38,257 bases of DNA from Mycobacterium sp. (GTDB taxonomy: Bacteria > Actinomycetota > Actinomycetes > Mycobacteriales > Mycobacteriaceae): positions 1-38,257 of the forward strand of contig JAOPUT010000310.1 of NCBI GenBank assembly GCA_025963385.1, given 5' to 3'. Below the pieces are notes generated by a model that worked only from the letters and a program-made list of their open reading frames with translations, did no database searches and was not told the origin of the DNA. Positions within the stretch are counted from its first letter, which is position 1. Each line of letters begins with the position of its first letter. Positions 17,262 to 24,416 of this stretch are shown piece by piece. The translations under genes were made by a program, and so were the position numbers.

Positions 17262-17313
17262 CTGGCCACTTATCCAGCACCTAAGCACCTTTCGCGTGTC
17301 ATGACTGGCCACT
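17259..17313 (+). repeat. 12-bp direct repeat in convergent gap
   Basis: TGACTGGCCACT occurs at 17259-17270, starting in the MFS stop codon, and again at 17302-17313, before the convergent RpiR-type gene end. It contains a TGGCCA palindrome core. The 60-base gap holds no clear hairpin terminator. Confidence 0.6.
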
Positions 17314-17321
17314 CGATGCCG

Positions 17322-18176
17322 CTAGCTCAGCAGCTCGGTGCTCCGCTGGTCCTCCCAGAGTGCCATCCGCGTCCTGGCCGGTTCGCCGACCGCGTCCATC
17401 ACCAGGGGGATGAGCAGTTCGGTGAGCAGGAAGCCCGCCGCCATGCTCTGGTAGGTGGTGCCCACCGTGCTCGACGCGGCAAGGACCACCTCGGCCTCGG
17501 GCGCCACGGGGCATGCCAGGTCGTCGGTCATCAACAGCATCGTCGCGCCCGCCCGGTGGACTCTGGCCGCCAGCTCGGCAGCGCTGCGCTGGTAGCGGTG
17601 GTAGTCGAAGAGCACGACGACGTCCTTGCGGGACAGTTCGATCATCGCACCGAGGTCGCGGCCACCGGGGTCGGCGAGCAACCGCACGCCGGGACGCAGT
17701 TGCTCGAGATGCTGGGCGAGGTGTACCGCCAGCAGGTGGGAGAACCGACCGCCGTGCAGGTACAGGGATCGGCTGGTGTCCGACAGGAGCGCGACGGCTG
17801 CCTCCAACGCCGAAGCAGGTATCTGGGCCAGGGTTTGCACCGCCAGGGCATTCTGCGCGTGCGCCTGGTGCAACAGCCGATCGAGGAGGCTGTCGGCGGC
17901 GGGCGCGCTCGGCAGGCGGGTCAGCGGACCGTTGGACCGCGCCGTCAACTCCGCGCGCAGCGCCACCTGCAGATCCGTGAATCCCTCGTAGCCAAGCGAT
18001 TGCGCGAACCGCAGCACGGTCGGCGGGCTGACCTCGGCCCGCTCGGCGAGCCGGGCGGCACTGGCCAGCCCGGCGCTGGGGTAGTCGGCGAGCAGCGCCC
18101 GCGCCACCCGTCGCTCGGCCTTGCTCAACGTCGGTAGGGCGGCACTGGCGCTGGCGGCCACGCTGTCGTCGCTCAT
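17322..18176 (-). CDS. MurR/RpiR-family transcriptional regulator
   Basis: 284 residues. An N-terminal RpiR-type helix-turn-helix (about 14-75; LSKAERRVARALL, then SAARLAERAEVSPPTVLRFAQSLGYEGF) is followed by a SIS phosphosugar-isomerase fold (about 125-260; SLYLHGGRFSHLLAVHLAQ, VVVLFDYHRYQRSAAELAARV). SIS domains in this family bind the inducer, often but not always a sugar phosphate. Its ATG overlaps the TGA of the upstream class II amidotransferase (ATGA, 18173-18176), so it is translationally coupled to it. It likely controls the divergent glutamine-synthetase-like operon starting at 19118; members outside sugar metabolism are known. The inducer may be an amine or gamma-glutamyl compound, which is inference only. 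Confidence 0.9.
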   Translation of the reverse strand: MSDDSVAASASAALPTLSKAERRVARALLADYPSAGLASAARLAERAEVSPPTVLRFAQSLGYEGFTDLQVALRAELTARSNGPLTRLPSAPAADSLLDRLLHQAHAQNALAVQTLAQIPASALEAAVALLSDTSRSLYLHGGRFSHLLAVHLAQHLEQLRPGVRLLADPGGRDLGAMIELSRKDVVVLFDYHRYQRSAAELAARVHRAGATMLLMTDDLACPVAPEAEVVLAASSTVGTTYQSMAAGFLLTELLIPLVMDAVGEPARTRMALWEDQRSTELLS

Positions 18177-18991
18177 CGCGGTAAATGTGTCACGAGCGGG
18201 AGCACCGTCACCGACGTGTCGCGCAACGACACCTCGACCACCGACTCCGGTGGCAGTGGCTCCCATGGCAGGTCGCCGAAACCGGTGGAACCCACCACCA
18301 CGGTGTCGTCCGCCGGGCGCGCGATCCGCAACGAGAAGTAGTCCTCGAGGTGCTCTGCGGGCAGATCGGTCGCGCTGATCTCCTCGATGTCCTCGTCGAG
18401 CAGACGGCTGCGCGCGTGGGCGTGCACGACGATCAACCGATCCTCGCCGAGGAGCAGCGCGTTGAGGCTGGCGTCGGGGTAGATCTCACGCAGGTCGGCG
18501 ACGGCGCGTCGGACGGCCTCGGCCAGGGTCGGTGCGGTACGGCGGTGTTGGCGGATGACCGCGAAATAGCGCTCGCTGTCGGTGGTTCCGCGCAGCGACG
18601 CGGCGAACCCGGGTTCGACGAGATCGTTCAGCGGACCCATCGGCTTGATCGACCCGTTGTGCGCCATCGCGAGCCCGTCGGCCAGGAACGGATGGGAGTT
18701 CTGCGGTTCCACGGCGAGTCCGTTCGTCGCCCACCTGAGGTGCACCAGCGAGGCGACGGAGTGACCATCGCGGTGACCATCGCGCATGGCCGCGTCGAAT
18801 TGGGGGTCGCCGAGCGCGCTGCCCGCGGACACCTGCACGTGTGGCGTGTCGCCGATGCCAGCCACGCCCGCGACGCCCCAGCCGTCACCGTGGACCTTGG
18901 TCAGGGCGACGAAGTCGGTCAGCACGTCGTCGCCGACCGCATCGACGACCGAGATGGGCCTGGCGGACACGACACCCAGGAGACGACACAT
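18173..18991 (-). CDS. Class II glutamine amidotransferase / Ntn amidohydrolase (EgtC-like architecture)
   Basis: 272-residue stand-alone N-terminal-nucleophile amidohydrolase. Seen: Cys2 in MCRLLGVVS, HGDGWG (about 34-39), the HLRWATNG block, and MAHNGSI. These are the glutaminase features of GATase class II, yet there is no synthetase domain. Stand-alone members such as EgtC hydrolyse gamma-glutamyl bonds of small metabolites instead of supplying ammonia. Beside a glutamine-synthetase-like ligase transcribed divergently 126 bases away, a role in cleaving a gamma-glutamyl amide back to glutamate is attractive, analogous to PuuD, which has a different fold. It could instead supply ammonia to a partner. 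It is first gene of the leftward pair with the RpiR regulator. Confidence 0.87.
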   Translation of the reverse strand: MCRLLGVVSARPISVVDAVGDDVLTDFVALTKVHGDGWGVAGVAGIGDTPHVQVSAGSALGDPQFDAAMRDGHRDGHSVASLVHLRWATNGLAVEPQNSHPFLADGLAMAHNGSIKPMGPLNDLVEPGFAASLRGTTDSERYFAVIRQHRRTAPTLAEAVRRAVADLREIYPDASLNALLLGEDRLIVVHAHARSRLLDEDIEEISATDLPAEHLEDYFSLRIARPADDTVVVGSTGFGDLPWEPLPPESVVEVSLRDTSVTVLPLVTHLPR

Positions 18992-19117
18992 GCCAGCATC
19001 CTCCGATCCACGATTTTATGAATCAACCATAAACCGTCGAATTTAAAGATTCTGAAACATACATGACATAGATTCCTCGCAGACTTACTGAACCCCTGGG
19101 CCGTAGAAGGAGTTCGC
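18992..19117. promoter_or_regulatory. AT-rich divergent control region with candidate operators
   Basis: 126 bases between two divergent units, markedly AT-rich from about 19011 to 19075 against GC-rich surroundings. It holds an inverted repeat TTTATG (19015-19020) / CATAAA (19028-19033) with a 7-base spacer, a GAATTTAAAGATTC near-palindrome (19039-19052), and AGATTC repeated directly at 19047-19052 and 19070-19075. These are candidate sites for the neighbouring RpiR regulator and candidate promoter elements for both operons. Confidence 0.5.
19105..19112 (+). promoter_or_regulatory. Strong ribosome binding site fixing the glutamine-synthetase-like start
   Basis: AGAAGGAG lies five bases before the ATG at 19118 and supports that codon over the ATG two codons downstream. 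The same octamer occurs at 20446-20453, six bases before the permease start. Confidence 0.75.
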
Positions 19118-20443
19118 ATGCCGATGTCGACCGACGACATCATCGAGGATCTGCGCGCCAAAGGCGTTGAGCTGGTGGCGGGTTCGGTGACCGATCCGGC
19201 GGGTATCACCAGGGCCAAGTACGTCCCGTTGCGCAGGCTCGGCGACTTCCAGCGCTCGGGGATGGGCGTGTCACCGTCGTGGAGCGTGTTCTGCGTCGAC
19301 AGTGGCATCGCCTTCACCCCGACCATCGGCGTCACCGGTGACCTGCGCATCCGCATCGACCCGGTGACCGCACGCGTCATCGACGACGGCATCGCCTGGG
19401 CGCCGGGAGACCTGACCGACCAGGCGGGAGACCCGGCGCCGCTGTGCGTGCGCTCGCTCCTGGCGCGCACGGCGCAGGCTGCCGCCGACCGTGGCCTGAC
19501 CGCCCTGGTCGGCGCCGAACTCGAGTGCACGATGATCGCCCCCGACGGCGGGCCCGCCTCGACGGAGCCGTGGTCGCCCTACGGCATCCGCACGTCGTTG
19601 GACCGCTCGGCGTTCCTCGTCGACCTCGCGACGACCGCCGAGCGCGCGGGCCTGAGCGTCGAACAGATCCACACCGAGTACGGCCACGACCAACTCGAGG
19701 TCTCGCTGGCGCCGACCACGCCGGTCGCCGCGGCCGACGCCGTCATCCTCACCAGGATCGTGCTCGGTCGCGCGGCCGCGCGGCACGGCCTGCGAATCTC
19801 GTTCGCGCCGGTGCCCTTCGAGGGAGCCGCGGGCAACGGGGCGCACCTGCACCTGTCACTGGCCGACGAGCAAGGCCCGCTGTTCTCCGGAGGAGAGGGC
19901 CCGTACGGCATCCGGCGTGACGGCGGTGCCGCGATCGCCGGTGTCATCGACGCACTGCCCGACCTCATCGGTGTGTACGCCGGCTCGGCGTTGTCGGCAC
20001 TGCGCCTCAAGCCGGGCAACTGGGCGGGCGCGGCGGCGTGCTGGGGTCTCGAGAACCGGGAAGCAGCGGTGCGATTCATCGCTGCCACGCCGGGCAGTCC
20101 CCACGGTGCCAACGCCGAACTGAAGCTGATCGATCCGAGCGCCAATCCCTACCTGGCCGCCGCGGCCTTCCTCGGCAGCGCCCTGCGCGGCATCGACCGC
20201 GGGCTCGAGCTGCCTGCCGAGATACCCGACAACCCGTCGCAATCGGCCGCTGCGCCACTGCCGCTACCCACCGGCCAGCGTGAAGCCATCGACGCGTTGG
20301 AGAAGTCGGTGATCGCCGCGGAGCTGCTCACCCCCGAAGTCATCGAAGGCCTTGTCGCAGTGCGACGTTACGAACTGACCACCTTCGGTGACCTACCGCC
20401 GGCCGAAATCACGCAGGCGTTGCGCCTGGCGTGGAGTTGTTGA
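19118..20443 (+). CDS. Glutamine synthetase-like gamma-glutamyl-amine ligase (NodGS/FluG C-terminal type)
   Basis: 441 residues, GS-I fold. Seen: the beta-grasp loop VTDPAGITRAKYVP (24-37) with the conserved Asp, metal-binding Glu residues in GAELE (132-136) and EYGHDQLEVSL (187-197), GNGAHLHLSL (239-248; nucleotide/metal loop), KPGNW, NREAAVRF (313-320) and AELKLIDPSANPYLAAAA (333-350). Classical GlnA has RxExRxPDxxxNPYL at that last site; here the position after Glu-Leu is Lys, and the adenylylation-site tyrosine loop is not recognisable. Together with the context (permease, aminotransferase, amidohydrolase, decarboxylase) this suggests ligation of glutamate to an amine rather than ammonia, as in GlnA2/GlnA3, PuuA or IpuC. 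It leads a five-gene rightward operon. Confidence 0.88.
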   Translation: MPMSTDDIIEDLRAKGVELVAGSVTDPAGITRAKYVPLRRLGDFQRSGMGVSPSWSVFCVDSGIAFTPTIGVTGDLRIRIDPVTARVIDDGIAWAPGDLTDQAGDPAPLCVRSLLARTAQAAADRGLTALVGAELECTMIAPDGGPASTEPWSPYGIRTSLDRSAFLVDLATTAERAGLSVEQIHTEYGHDQLEVSLAPTTPVAAADAVILTRIVLGRAAARHGLRISFAPVPFEGAAGNGAHLHLSLADEQGPLFSGGEGPYGIRRDGGAAIAGVIDALPDLIGVYAGSALSALRLKPGNWAGAAACWGLENREAAVRFIAATPGSPHGANAELKLIDPSANPYLAAAAFLGSALRGIDRGLELPAEIPDNPSQSAAAPLPLPTGQREAIDALEKSVIAAELLTPEVIEGLVAVRRYELTTFGDLPPAEITQALRLAWSC

Positions 20444-20459
20444 GAAGAAGGAGACATCG

Positions 20460-21962
20460 ATGAGCACGAACACATCGGCGGCCAACCCGTCAGGGAAAAC
20501 CGACCAGATTCCCCACCGCAGGCTGCCGTTCTGGGTGGCGTTGGCCATGTCCGTCGCCCTGGTCGGGCCCACCCTGGCGATGTCGGGGAACGGGCAGGGC
20601 CTGATCGGGACCGTGGGCAAGGCGATTCCGCTGGTGTTCCTCATCGGCCTGGTCGGTGTCTCGCTGGTGGGCTACAGCTTCGTCCGACTGACCCGGCACC
20701 TCAATCACGCCGGATCCGCGTACGGACTCGTCGGCGGCACGATCGGGCCGCGGGCCGGATTCTTCTCCGGCTTCGCGATGCTCGGCGCGTACGTGGGCTT
20801 CGCCATCGGCACCCTGGCGCTCACTGCGGCGTTCGTCAACGCCTTCATCGCCGAATTGCAGCCGGGTAACGACGATCCGTATCAGCTGCCGTGGCTGGCC
20901 GTTGTGGTCGTGGGCGCAGCGATCTCGTTCCTTCTCTCCGGGCGCGACGTTCGGCTGCTGGCCAAGATCCTGCTCTGCATCGAAGGTGTCGGCATCCTCG
21001 CGATGATCGTGCTCGTCGTGGTGATCTTCGCGAAGGGCGGCGCGCCGACGACCGGGATCGACTTCAGCGCGTTCTCGTTGGATGGCGTGTCCGCTTCCGC
21101 GGTGCTCAGCGCCGTCGTCGCGGCCTTCCTGTCGTGGGCAGGCTTCGAGGCCTGCGCGTCGATGGGCGAGGAGACCGACAACCCCGGCCGCAACATCCCA
21201 CGGGCACTGGCGGGGACGCTGCTTCTCACCGGTGTGCTGTTCGTCGTCGTGATGTTCGCTCAGGTCGTCGGGTTCGGCACCGATGCAGCCGGTCTCGAGG
21301 CATTCCAGAACTCGGGAAACACGTTGGGCGACTTGGGGAGTAGCTACGTCGGCCAGTGGTTCAGCCTCCTGATCATCTTCACCGCCATCGTGTCGGCGTT
21401 CGGCTGCCATCTGGCGTGCTCCGCGACGTCCGGCCGCATGCTGTACGCCTTCGGGCGCGATGGGTTCGGCCCGAAGGCGCTGGCGCAGATCCACCAGGGC
21501 ACGGGGGGCCCACGTCTGGCCACGTGGGTCGTCGTCGGCGTGGCCCTCGTCGTCGACCTGATCTGCGGCGCCCTCGGCTGGCCCGACATGGGCACCGGCA
21601 ACCCCGCGATCAACACCTACTTCCTGTTCGCCGTCGCCGGTTCGGTGTGCCTGATGGTGTGCTATCTGCTCGTCGAGATCGCGGCGATGTGGTTCGTGGG
21701 CTCACCCAAGTTCGTCCCCGTCCACGGTGGCAAGGGCAAGGTGCTCGGCCTGCTCCTGCCCGCTCTCGGCGCGGTCGTGATCGCCACCGTGCTGTGGTTC
21801 AACGTCAAGGGTGCCGTCACGTGGTCGGACGCACCGTTGCTCGGATTGTATTGGTGTGTAATCGGATTGGTGATCGCGCTCGCTGCGTCGGGCATCGCCA
21901 AGCGGGTCGGCGAATCGCTGAGCACCGAACTGGCCCAGACGCCAGGGGTGCGGACCGAATGA
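20460..21962 (+). CDS. APC-superfamily amino acid/amine permease
   Basis: 500-residue polytopic membrane protein with about 12-13 hydrophobic spans, soluble N-terminus of about 25 residues and a short C-terminal tail. The first span carries VGPTLAMSGNGQGLIGTVGKAIPLVF, matching the glycine-rich unwound helix 1 of APC transporters. The helix 6 region has FLSWAGFEACASMGEETDNPGRNIPRAL, the family GFE...EE..NP..NIPRA signature. It probably imports the operon's substrate (amino acid or amine) with a proton. The start at 20460 is fixed by AGAAGGAG six bases upstream, 16 bases after the ligase stop. The stop overlaps the next gene's ATG (ATGA, 21959-21962). Confidence 0.9.
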   Translation: MSTNTSAANPSGKTDQIPHRRLPFWVALAMSVALVGPTLAMSGNGQGLIGTVGKAIPLVFLIGLVGVSLVGYSFVRLTRHLNHAGSAYGLVGGTIGPRAGFFSGFAMLGAYVGFAIGTLALTAAFVNAFIAELQPGNDDPYQLPWLAVVVVGAAISFLLSGRDVRLLAKILLCIEGVGILAMIVLVVVIFAKGGAPTTGIDFSAFSLDGVSASAVLSAVVAAFLSWAGFEACASMGEETDNPGRNIPRALAGTLLLTGVLFVVVMFAQVVGFGTDAAGLEAFQNSGNTLGDLGSSYVGQWFSLLIIFTAIVSAFGCHLACSATSGRMLYAFGRDGFGPKALAQIHQGTGGPRLATWVVVGVALVVDLICGALGWPDMGTGNPAINTYFLFAVAGSVCLMVCYLLVEIAAMWFVGSPKFVPVHGGKGKVLGLLLPALGAVVIATVLWFNVKGAVTWSDAPLLGLYWCVIGLVIALAASGIAKRVGESLSTELAQTPGVRTE

Positions 21963-23254
21963 GCACGCTCTACGCGCGTGACGAAGCCGTCATCGCGGGC
22001 ATCGAGAAGCTCCGGTTCTTCCCGCTTGAGGTCGTCTCGGGTCACGGCTCGACGCTCGTCACCCCCGACGGCGGCGAGCTGCTCGACCTGTCGGCGACCT
22101 GGACGGCCAGTGGACTCGGCCACGGGCACCCTGCGGTCGTCGAGGCGGTCAGCCGGGCGGTGCGCAACGCTCCCGGTTCCGGGGGACTGTCGGCGGTGCA
22201 CCCGGATTCGGTGGGTCTTGCCGAGGACCTCCTGGCGCTGGTGCCCGGCACAGGGGAGCGAAGGGTGTACCTCGGGCACGCGGGCTCCGATGCCAACGAC
22301 GTCGCGCTCCGCGCGTGCAGGCATGCCACCGGGAAGCGCACCGTCATCGCGTTCGAGCACAGTTACCACGGCGGCGTCGGTGTCGCGATGGGTGTGTCCG
22401 GTGTGCACGTCGACGCGGGTGCGCCCGCCGATCCGGACGCCGTATTCCTGCCGTACCCCAACCCCTTTCGGCCCGTCGGCACAGACGTGGATGAGGACGT
22501 CACCGGCTGCCTCAAGCTCGCCGACGAGCATCTGCGCAGCGGTTCCATCGCCTGCCTGATCGTCGAACCGATCCTGTCCGACGGTGGTCTCGTCGTGCCG
22601 CCCGACGGTTTCCTCGCCAGGCTGCACGAGCTGTGCAGGCGCCACGGCGTGCCGATGATCTGCGACGAGGTGAAGATGGGGCTCGGACGCCCCGGCACGC
22701 TGCACGCCTTCGAGCACGACGGCGTGGCGCCGGACATCGTCACGTTCGGCAAGGTGCTCGGCGGCGGGCTGCCGCTGTCGGCGGCCGTCGGGCCCGCCGA
22801 GATCCTCGACAACCCGCCCGCGGCAGCGTTGCTCACCACGGCGGGCAACCCGGTGTGCACCGCAGCGGGCCGCGCGGTGCTGGCCACCATCGTCGGCGAT
22901 CGACTGCCTGAGCGGGCCGCGAAGGTCGGCGCCCTGCTGTCCGACGGTTTGCGGGCGCTGCCGAGTGACCGCATCGGGGACGTCCGCGGTCGCGGTCTGG
23001 CGATCGGCCTCGAGCTCGTCGATCCCGATACGGGAGAGCGGGATTCGCGGCTGGCCGCGCAGGTGGTCTACCGTGCGTGGGAGTTGGGAGCGGTCGTCTA
23101 CTACGTCGGCGGCAACGTACTGGAGATCACGCCGCCGCTGGTGCTCACCGAGGACGAAGCGGGCCGGGCGGTCGAGATCCTCGGCACGGCCATCGCCGAC
23201 GCCGCCGCTGGACGAGTGAACGCCGAGGAGGTGGCCCGTTATGCCGGCTGGTGA
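21959..23254 (+). CDS. Class III aminotransferase (amine/omega-amino acid)
   Basis: 431-residue PLP enzyme. Seen: GHAGSDANDVALRACR (106-121; the place of the usual TGSEANE phosphate loop, here GSDAND), EHSYHGG (133-139), the cofactor Asp in MICDEVKMGLGRPG (233-246) and Schiff-base K265 in TFGKVLGGGLPLSA. GSDAND and the compact length resemble class III enzymes that deaminate terminal amines. Its ATG overlaps the permease stop and its 3' end overlaps the amidohydrolase start by 14 bases, so the proteins are co-translated. In the proposed pathway it would deaminate the free end of a gamma-glutamyl diamine or an omega-amino acid. An aldehyde dehydrogenase to follow is not in this locus. It is only distantly similar to the aminotransferase at 2169-3578. 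Confidence 0.87.
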   Translation: MSTLYARDEAVIAGIEKLRFFPLEVVSGHGSTLVTPDGGELLDLSATWTASGLGHGHPAVVEAVSRAVRNAPGSGGLSAVHPDSVGLAEDLLALVPGTGERRVYLGHAGSDANDVALRACRHATGKRTVIAFEHSYHGGVGVAMGVSGVHVDAGAPADPDAVFLPYPNPFRPVGTDVDEDVTGCLKLADEHLRSGSIACLIVEPILSDGGLVVPPDGFLARLHELCRRHGVPMICDEVKMGLGRPGTLHAFEHDGVAPDIVTFGKVLGGGLPLSAAVGPAEILDNPPAAALLTTAGNPVCTAAGRAVLATIVGDRLPERAAKVGALLSDGLRALPSDRIGDVRGRGLAIGLELVDPDTGERDSRLAAQVVYRAWELGAVVYYVGGNVLEITPPLVLTEDEAGRAVEILGTAIADAAAGRVNAEEVARYAGW

Positions 23255-24416
23255 TCTTCCCGATGTCTTCGCCGGGGTCCACGACGAGGTGCCCGAGGCG
23301 TTGGCCGCCCACCTGCGTGACATCGAACTGATCGACCATCACGTCCACGGAAACTTCAACGAGCCCGTCGACCGAGCCGACTTCGAGGCGGCGATCAACG
23401 AGGGGTCCACCGACCCCGTGCCGAGCTTCATGACCCAGTTCGACTCACCGCTCGGCCTCTCCATCCGACGTTGGTGCGCACCGCTTCTCGGACTTGAGCC
23501 GTTGGCCCCGGCGGACGACTACTGGGCGCGACGCAACGAGTTCTCGCCCGACGAGTTGGCCAGGGTCATGCTGCCCGCCGCGCGCGTCGGGCGCTGGGTT
23601 GTCGACACCGGGTTCAAGGGCGATCTCATCACCACCCCCGAGCAGCTGACCAAGCTCAGCGACGTGCCGTCCTCGGAGATCCTGCGGCTCGAACGCCTCA
23701 CCGAGGACCTGCTCGAGGGAGGGACGTCGGCAGAGGACTTTCCCGAGGCGTTCCGATCGGCGCTGCGCGCTGCGGTGGACAACCAGGAAGTGGTGGGCAC
23801 CAAGACGATTGCGGCCTACCGCGTCGGATTCGACATCGACTGGACGCGACCGTCGGATGCCGACGTGGTCGCGCACGCGCGCGAGCTGAGCGCCGGTCCT
23901 GGTCCACTGCGGGTCGACGACGAGTTGCTGATCGCCTTCGGCGTGCACGAGGCCGCCGCGCACGGCCTGCCGATCCAGGTGCACGTCGGCTTCGGTGACC
24001 GCGACATGGACCTGCACCGCAGCGATCCGATGCTGCTGCTGCCGTTGCTGCGCACCATGACACCAGTTCCCGTGCTGCTGTTGCACTGCTACCCGTTCCA
24101 GCGCCAGGCCGGGTATCTGGCGCAGGCGTTCGACCACGTGAACTTCGACGTCGGACTGGCGATCAACTACCTGGGCGCGCGCTCGACGGGTCTGGTCGCG
24201 GAAGCGCTCGAAACCGCGCCGTTCGCCAAGCAGCTGTACTCCTCGGATGCGTTCGGTCCGCCCGAACTGCATGTGCTCGGATCGGTGCTGTGGCGTCGCG
24301 CCATGGGGTTGGTGCTCGGCGACTGGGTGCGCACCGGTGACTGCGGGATCGACGACGCGACCAGGATCGTCGACATGATCGGTGTACACAATGCCAAGCG
24401 GGTCTACGAGCTCTGA
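23241..24416 (+). CDS. Amidohydrolase_2 family protein (FluG/NodGS N-terminal-like)
   Basis: 391 residues, metal-dependent TIM-barrel hydrolase. Seen: the first-strand metal motif LIDHHVHGNF (HxH at 34-36), a second histidine in LPIQVHVGFGD, a third in VLLLHCYPF, and the terminal Asp in LYSSDAFGPPEL. Such proteins cleave amides or decarboxylate. In fungi and plants a domain of this type is fused to a glutamine-synthetase-like domain in FluG/NodGS proteins; here the two parts are separate genes of one operon. The ATG at 23241 has GAGGAGG (23225-23231) ten bases before it and lies inside the aminotransferase gene; the stop overlaps the decarboxylase ATG (TGATG). A role in releasing glutamate or opening a cyclic or amide intermediate is possible. 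Confidence 0.82.
   Translation: MPAGDLPDVFAGVHDEVPEALAAHLRDIELIDHHVHGNFNEPVDRADFEAAINEGSTDPVPSFMTQFDSPLGLSIRRWCAPLLGLEPLAPADDYWARRNEFSPDELARVMLPAARVGRWVVDTGFKGDLITTPEQLTKLSDVPSSEILRLERLTEDLLEGGTSAEDFPEAFRSALRAAVDNQEVVGTKTIAAYRVGFDIDWTRPSDADVVAHARELSAGPGPLRVDDELLIAFGVHEAAAHGLPIQVHVGFGDRDMDLHRSDPMLLLPLLRTMTPVPVLLLHCYPFQRQAGYLAQAFDHVNFDVGLAINYLGARSTGLVAEALETAPFAKQLYSSDAFGPPELHVLGSVLWRRAMGLVLGDWVRTGDCGIDDATRIVDMIGVHNAKRVYEL

Noticed and set aside
19118..20443. Assignment as glutamine synthetase glnA
   Set aside because: The RxExR motif is replaced by AELKLID, the adenylylation site is not seen, and neighbours are amine-metabolism genes.
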